In this document: piece after piece, positions 4,530-7,971 of the stretch
How positions within the stretch are numbered: the first letter of the stretch is position 1
Layout of the letters: each line of letters begins with the position of its first letter
Assembly: GCA_964634255.1 (NCBI GenBank)
Contig: CAZWJC010000309.1
Coordinates: 1-7,971, forward strand
Direction: 5' to 3'
DNA from: MWDV01 sp964634255
Lineage (GTDB): Bacteria; Verrucomicrobiota; Verrucomicrobiia; Limisphaerales; MWDV01
Length of the DNA: 7,971 nt
Program-made: the position numbers and the translations under genes
Notes under the pieces: generated by a model
Databases searched by the model: none
Told to the model about the DNA's origin: nothing
Seen by the model: the letters and a program-made list of their open reading frames with translations, nothing else

Positions 4530-6635
4530 ATGCAACTGACGTGTTTCGGTCGGAAACCCTGGATGGTCGGCACGGTGCTCGCGCTCTGTGCGGTCGGAGT
4601 CACCTTCTGGATTTTGGGTGTGGCCAGGCCGGCGAAAGGCACGTCTCGCAAAGTGGTCTGCTACCAGGACTCCATGCATCCCTGGATCAAGTCGGACCAA
4701 CCGGGCAAGTGCACCATTTGCGCCATGGATCTTACGCCCATTTGTGAGGGGGAGAAGGGCTTCGCCACCGAAGATGGCGTGGTGGCACTCAATTCCAACA
4801 GCATCACGGTTCTAAACGTTCAGACGGAGGAGGTCAAACGGCGGGCGCTCCGGCTGACCCTGCGGGCGGCTGGGACGCTGGACGCCGACGAGTCGCGGAA
4901 AGTGATCTTCTCTGCGCCGGCATCCGGCCGGATTCATGAGATGGTGGTGGGTGCGGTCGGCGATGAGATCGAAGCCGGCAAGCCTTTGCTGAACTTCTAC
5001 AGCCCCGAACTGGTAACATGGCGACGTGCCTATGTGGTACGCAGCCGGTCCGGTACGTCAGGAACGCCTTTGTTTGCGGGACGTCCTCATGAAGGGGAGG
5101 AAGACGCCGAACACTCCAAGTCTGCAGCGAATCCGGTGGCTGGAATGCGCAACGCCTCGGCTGCAAATCCGGGCGAGCCCGACCCGTATTTCAGCGATCT
5201 CCTCTCGCCGGTGAGCGGAACGATCGTCGAGCGCAAGGTGTTCAACGGCCAGTATGTGATGGAAGGAGATCGTCTGCTGACTATCGTTGATACGTCGGTG
5301 CTATGGTTTCGCTTCGATGCCTACGATCGGCAACTGCCTTGGCTGCGCAAAGGCCAGAAGGTCCGCGTAACAGTTCCCTCACTGCCGGGCCGTGAATTCC
5401 ACGGCGCGATCTCCGTGATTGAACCGACACTCGACGAAGCCACGCGCACCGTGAAGGTCCGGGCTGACATTACGAACCCCGTGGTTGGCGATGCTGCCCA
5501 GAAACAACGGCTGCTTCGGCTCGGCATGTATGCGGAAGCCACGGTGGTGGCAGAATTGGCTGACGTGCTGACCGTGCCGCGGACGGCGGTCCTATCCCCT
5601 GGCGAGCGCGCTTACGCCTACGTGGAAGAAGGTGCCGGAGCCTACAGCATGCGGCCTGTGAAACTGGGTCGCCAAGGTGACGGCCTTTGCGAAGTGCTCG
5701 AGGGTTTGGACGAAGGCGACCGTGTCGTAACGACTGGCAACGTGTTGATTGACGCCCAGGCGCAGTTCACCCAGCCGCCAAAGAGCGAGCCGACACAAAC
5801 GAATGAGAAGGCGCAACTGGCGCACACGGGCATTACGGAACATGCGGCCATGGGACAGCCGGATTTGCTAGACGAAGCGGAAACCTCTCCTCAATCTCCA
5901 AAGGCCGGCATGAATCTCACCGAGGCTCAGGAGCATACTTTGGAAGCCTACCTCAGCGTCGCCAATGAAGTCTCCGTGGCGCTCGCAGCGGATAACCTGA
6001 ACGACCTTCAGCGCGCCCTGCCACAACTGAAAACGGCGGCGGCTCCCTTGGCCAAAGCATTCCCTGAATCTCATCCCTGGCACGAGAAGATCGAGGCAGT
6101 CGTCGGCGCATCCTCCTGGTCCAACCCGAAGGACCTCGATGCTGCACGAGTTGCATTTCTTCCATTCAGCACGCGGCTTGTGGACCTTGTTGAGCGCGCG
6201 CGAGCCGAGCAAACCGAGTTCCGCTCACTCAAGGTCTTCTATTGTTCGATGGCGCCGAAGCCGGGACTGTGGTTTCAAGCCAAGGGCCCGTTGCGCAATC
6301 CATACTATGGCGCAGAAATGTTGACTTGCGGTAAGGAAGTCCGTCCTTCGGCCCAGCCCGCAGCCATTGCAGCCAAGGCTGAAGTGCCCCAGCCCAAGCC
6401 TGAGATCACCGAAACCAAGCCTCAGCCCGCGACGCCAGCTATAGCGATCCGCACTGTGAACAACCGGCATCCCGAGGCAAAGGAGCGCATGGCGCGGACA
6501 TTCGGCTTGGGCGTTGCGGCACGACATCAGGCAGCGGCGGAGCTCGCGTCGGCGAATCTCGCGCGTGACGAGGCGGCCGCCGAGTTGCAGGGGATACGCT
6601 CAGCGACCACGAACGCGGTCGTGCGGACTCAGTAG
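4530..6635 (+). CDS. cusB: CusB-like RND periplasmic adaptor with metal-binding head and DUF3347-like domain
   Basis: This periplasmic adaptor should link the CusA pump to an outer-membrane channel and pass copper or silver to it. At 701 residues it is far longer than E. coli CusB (about 400). Domains in order: a membrane anchor or signal (12-31); a heavy-metal-binding head (44-70) with Cys44, MHP (49-51), PGKCTICAMDL (58-68); barrel-sandwich halves at about 125-165 and 223-262; a beta-barrel (about 263-345); a membrane-proximal domain to about 415; a linker; a DUF3347-like domain (about 461-605) with YCSMAP at Cys572 and NPYYGAEMLTCG ending at Cys600; then an Ala/Pro-rich tail. The segment that normally forms the alpha-hairpin (166-220) is hydrophilic and Gly/Ser/Ala-rich. 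ATG 4530 puts Arg-Lys before the hydrophobic segment. ATG 4563 is possible, and neither start has a strong ribosome binding site. The stop lies 7 nt before cusA. Confidence 0.9.
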   Translation: MQLTCFGRKPWMVGTVLALCAVGVTFWILGVARPAKGTSRKVVCYQDSMHPWIKSDQPGKCTICAMDLTPICEGEKGFATEDGVVALNSNSITVLNVQTEEVKRRALRLTLRAAGTLDADESRKVIFSAPASGRIHEMVVGAVGDEIEAGKPLLNFYSPELVTWRRAYVVRSRSGTSGTPLFAGRPHEGEEDAEHSKSAANPVAGMRNASAANPGEPDPYFSDLLSPVSGTIVERKVFNGQYVMEGDRLLTIVDTSVLWFRFDAYDRQLPWLRKGQKVRVTVPSLPGREFHGAISVIEPTLDEATRTVKVRADITNPVVGDAAQKQRLLRLGMYAEATVVAELADVLTVPRTAVLSPGERAYAYVEEGAGAYSMRPVKLGRQGDGLCEVLEGLDEGDRVVTTGNVLIDAQAQFTQPPKSEPTQTNEKAQLAHTGITEHAAMGQPDLLDEAETSPQSPKAGMNLTEAQEHTLEAYLSVANEVSVALAADNLNDLQRALPQLKTAAAPLAKAFPESHPWHEKIEAVVGASSWSNPKDLDAARVAFLPFSTRLVDLVERARAEQTEFRSLKVFYCSMAPKPGLWFQAKGPLRNPYYGAEMLTCGKEVRPSAQPAAIAAKAEVPQPKPEITETKPQPATPAIAIRTVNNRHPEAKERMARTFGLGVAARHQAAAELASANLARDEAAAELQGIRSATTNAVVRTQ

Positions 6636-6638
6636 GGA
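6634..6638 (+). promoter_or_regulatory. Ribosome binding site AGGGA of cusA, overlapping the cusB stop
   Basis: AGGGA shares its first two bases with the cusB TAG stop codon and sits 4 nt before the cusA ATG. The spacing is slightly short. The overlap suggests translational coupling of adaptor and pump. Confidence 0.45.
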
Positions 6639-6642
6639 ATTC

Positions 6643-7971
6643 ATGATCAACCGTCTCATCGAGTGGTCCTTGCGCAACCGCTTCTTGGTGGTGTGCGCGA
6701 CGTTGTTTCTCATCGGCTGGGGCGTGCGCGCCCTCTATCGCACGCCGGTGGACGCCATTCCGGATTTGAGCGAGAACCAGGTGATCGTGTTTGCGGACTG
6801 GCCGGGCCGTAGTCCGCAGGAGGTCGAGGATCAGGTCACGTATCCGCTGTCGGTCAACTTGCAGGGGCTCACCGGCATCAAGGAAGTGCGCGCGTCCTCC
6901 ATGTTCGGGTTCACGTTCATGACGCTGATCTTCGAGGAGCACGTGGACAACTACTTCGCCCGGTCGCGCGTGCTGGAGCGGTTGAACTATCTCGGCGACC
7001 TGCTGCCCGCGGGGGTCGTGCCCAAGCTCGGCCCCGATGCCAACGGCCTGGGCTGGGTGTATCAATATTACCTGGACGTGGACCCGACCCGGTCGCCCAA
7101 GGGCGGCTATGATCTCGCGCAATTGCGCTCCGTGCAGGATTGGTTCATCCGCTATCAGCTCAACGCGATTCCCGGCGTGGCGGACGTGGGGAGCATCGGC
7201 GGGTTCGTGCGGCAGTATCAGATTGAGGTGTCGCCGGCGAAGATGCGGGTGCTCCAAATCTCCTTGGCGGACGTGCTGGAGGCCGTCGAGCAAAGCAATT
7301 TGAACGTGGGCGGCAAGGTGATCGAGGAAGGCGGGATGGAGTTCGTGGTGCGCGGCGTCGGGCTGGTGCAATCCCCGACGGACCTGGAGAACATCGTGTT
7401 GAAGGAGCGGGGCGGCACGCCGATCTACCTGCGCGACGTGGCGACGATCCAGTTGGGCGGGGATTTCCGGCGCGGGGCGCTGGACGTAAACGGGCGCGAG
7501 GTGGTGGGCGGCACGGTGGTGATGCGCAACGGCGAGAACGGGCTGGCGGTCATCGGGCGGGTGAAGGAGAAGATCGCGCAGATCACGCCGAGCCTGCCGC
7601 CGGGGATCAGCATCAAACCGTTTTACGACCGCAGCACGCTGATCGAACGCTGCATCAACACGCTCAAGCAGGCGCTGGCCGAGGAGATCGTGCTGGTGAT
7701 CCTGGCGCACATCGTCTTCCTCTGGCATTTCCGGAGCATCCTGATCGTCACCCTGCCATTGCCGGCTTCCATTTTGATTTCGTTCATCTTGATGAAGGAG
7801 TTTGGGATCACCTCGAACATCATGTCGCTTTCGGGCATCGCCATCGCCATCGGTGTGCTGGTGGACGCGGGGATCGTGATGACCGAAAACGTGATCCGGC
7901 ATTGCGAGCGGCTGGAAGAGCACAAGTCAGAGCAGTTAAGACACGGCAGGACCGCGACCGGTCCCCGGGCG
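6643..7971 (+). CDS. cusA: CusA-type heavy-metal efflux RND pump, N-terminal part (runs off window)
   Basis: This inner-membrane, proton-driven pump should export Cu(I)/Ag(I) with the adaptor encoded just before it. The first 443 of roughly 1040 expected residues are present. They show transmembrane helix 1 (about 15-33), the family signature TPVDAIPDLSENQVIV and DWPGRSPQEVEDQVTYPL, and SMFGFTF ... ARSRVLERLNYL of the porter domain. Helices 2-4 follow (about 348-365, 366-386 and 394-417). Helix 4 reads AIAIGVLVDAGIVMTEN, with Asp408 at the place of the proton-relay Asp405 of E. coli CusA. The VDAxIVM-type motif favours the Cu/Ag branch over the Zn/Co/Cd (CzcA) branch, but the periplasmic methionines that would settle this lie beyond the window. 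There are no TTA, CTA or TCA codons in the first 426. Rare-type codons cluster in the last 17. The reading frame is still open at 7971. Confidence 0.95.
   Translation, partial: MINRLIEWSLRNRFLVVCATLFLIGWGVRALYRTPVDAIPDLSENQVIVFADWPGRSPQEVEDQVTYPLSVNLQGLTGIKEVRASSMFGFTFMTLIFEEHVDNYFARSRVLERLNYLGDLLPAGVVPKLGPDANGLGWVYQYYLDVDPTRSPKGGYDLAQLRSVQDWFIRYQLNAIPGVADVGSIGGFVRQYQIEVSPAKMRVLQISLADVLEAVEQSNLNVGGKVIEEGGMEFVVRGVGLVQSPTDLENIVLKERGGTPIYLRDVATIQLGGDFRRGALDVNGREVVGGTVVMRNGENGLAVIGRVKEKIAQITPSLPPGISIKPFYDRSTLIERCINTLKQALAEEIVLVILAHIVFLWHFRSILIVTLPLPASILISFILMKEFGITSNIMSLSGIAIAIGVLVDAGIVMTENVIRHCERLEEHKSEQLRHGRTATGPRA

Noticed and set aside
5026..5214. Frameshifted hairpin of the adaptor in the second frame
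   Set aside because: The alternative frame is Arg-rich without a clear coiled coil, and the flanking motifs are continuous in the main frame. Kept only as a check in the hairpin finding.
6439..7923. 494-codon open frame on the minus strand opposite cusA
   Set aside because: It is His/Arg/Asp-rich with no domain pattern and is the aligned antisense of a clear RND pump. The openness follows from avoidance of TTA/CTA/TCA codons.
1..7971. CRISPR arrays, tRNA/rRNA genes, transposases, attachment sites
   Set aside because: I saw no spaced direct repeats, no RNA-gene signatures, no transposase motifs and no terminal inverted repeats flanked by duplications.

Overview
The window looks like part of the chromosome of a Gram-negative, respiring, metal-exposed bacterium. 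The support is a secreted multiheme c-type cytochrome, a periplasmic sensor kinase, and a heavy-metal RND efflux system, all of which need an inner membrane and a periplasm. The DNA is GC-rich. The metal-binding head of the adaptor, the DUF3347-type domain fused to it, and the response regulator ending in a Cys cluster recall PVC-group (Verrucomicrobiota-like) or related environmental genomes. That placement is from memory and weak.

Layout. The left half is read on the minus strand. From right to left it holds a histidine kinase (4097 to 1491), then a response regulator 13 nt further on (1477 to 812), then a hairpin without a U-tract (767 to 741). After a gene-free gap comes the start of a multiheme cytochrome c gene that leaves the window at base 1. 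The right half is read on the plus strand: a 701-residue CusB-like adaptor (4530 to 6635) followed 7 nt later by the first 443 residues of a CusA-type heavy-metal pump that leaves the window at base 7971. About 430 bp separates the divergent kinase and adaptor genes. It contains an 11-bp bulged inverted repeat, a cluster of GGAT/ATCC half-sites and a -10-like hexamer inside a short dyad.

How the parts may work together. CusBA would move copper or silver from the periplasm or cytoplasmic membrane to an outer-membrane channel, which is not in this window. The kinase has a Cache-like periplasmic sensor with a CAQCH haem-c attachment motif, followed by PAS, GAF, HisKA_2-type and ATPase domains. 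Its partner regulator has an intact receiver domain but, instead of a DNA-binding domain, a short C-terminal Cys-x-x-Cys ... Cys-Pro-x-Cys module. A haem- or metal-linked signal relay beside a multiheme cytochrome and a copper pump is an attractive model, but a functional link is inferred from position alone.

The most interesting points are the haem-motif sensor, the receiver-Cys-cluster regulator, the composite adaptor (metal-binding head, reduced hairpin, DUF3347-like domain, unexplained alanine-rich tail), and the two imperfect inverted repeats flanking the signalling operon.
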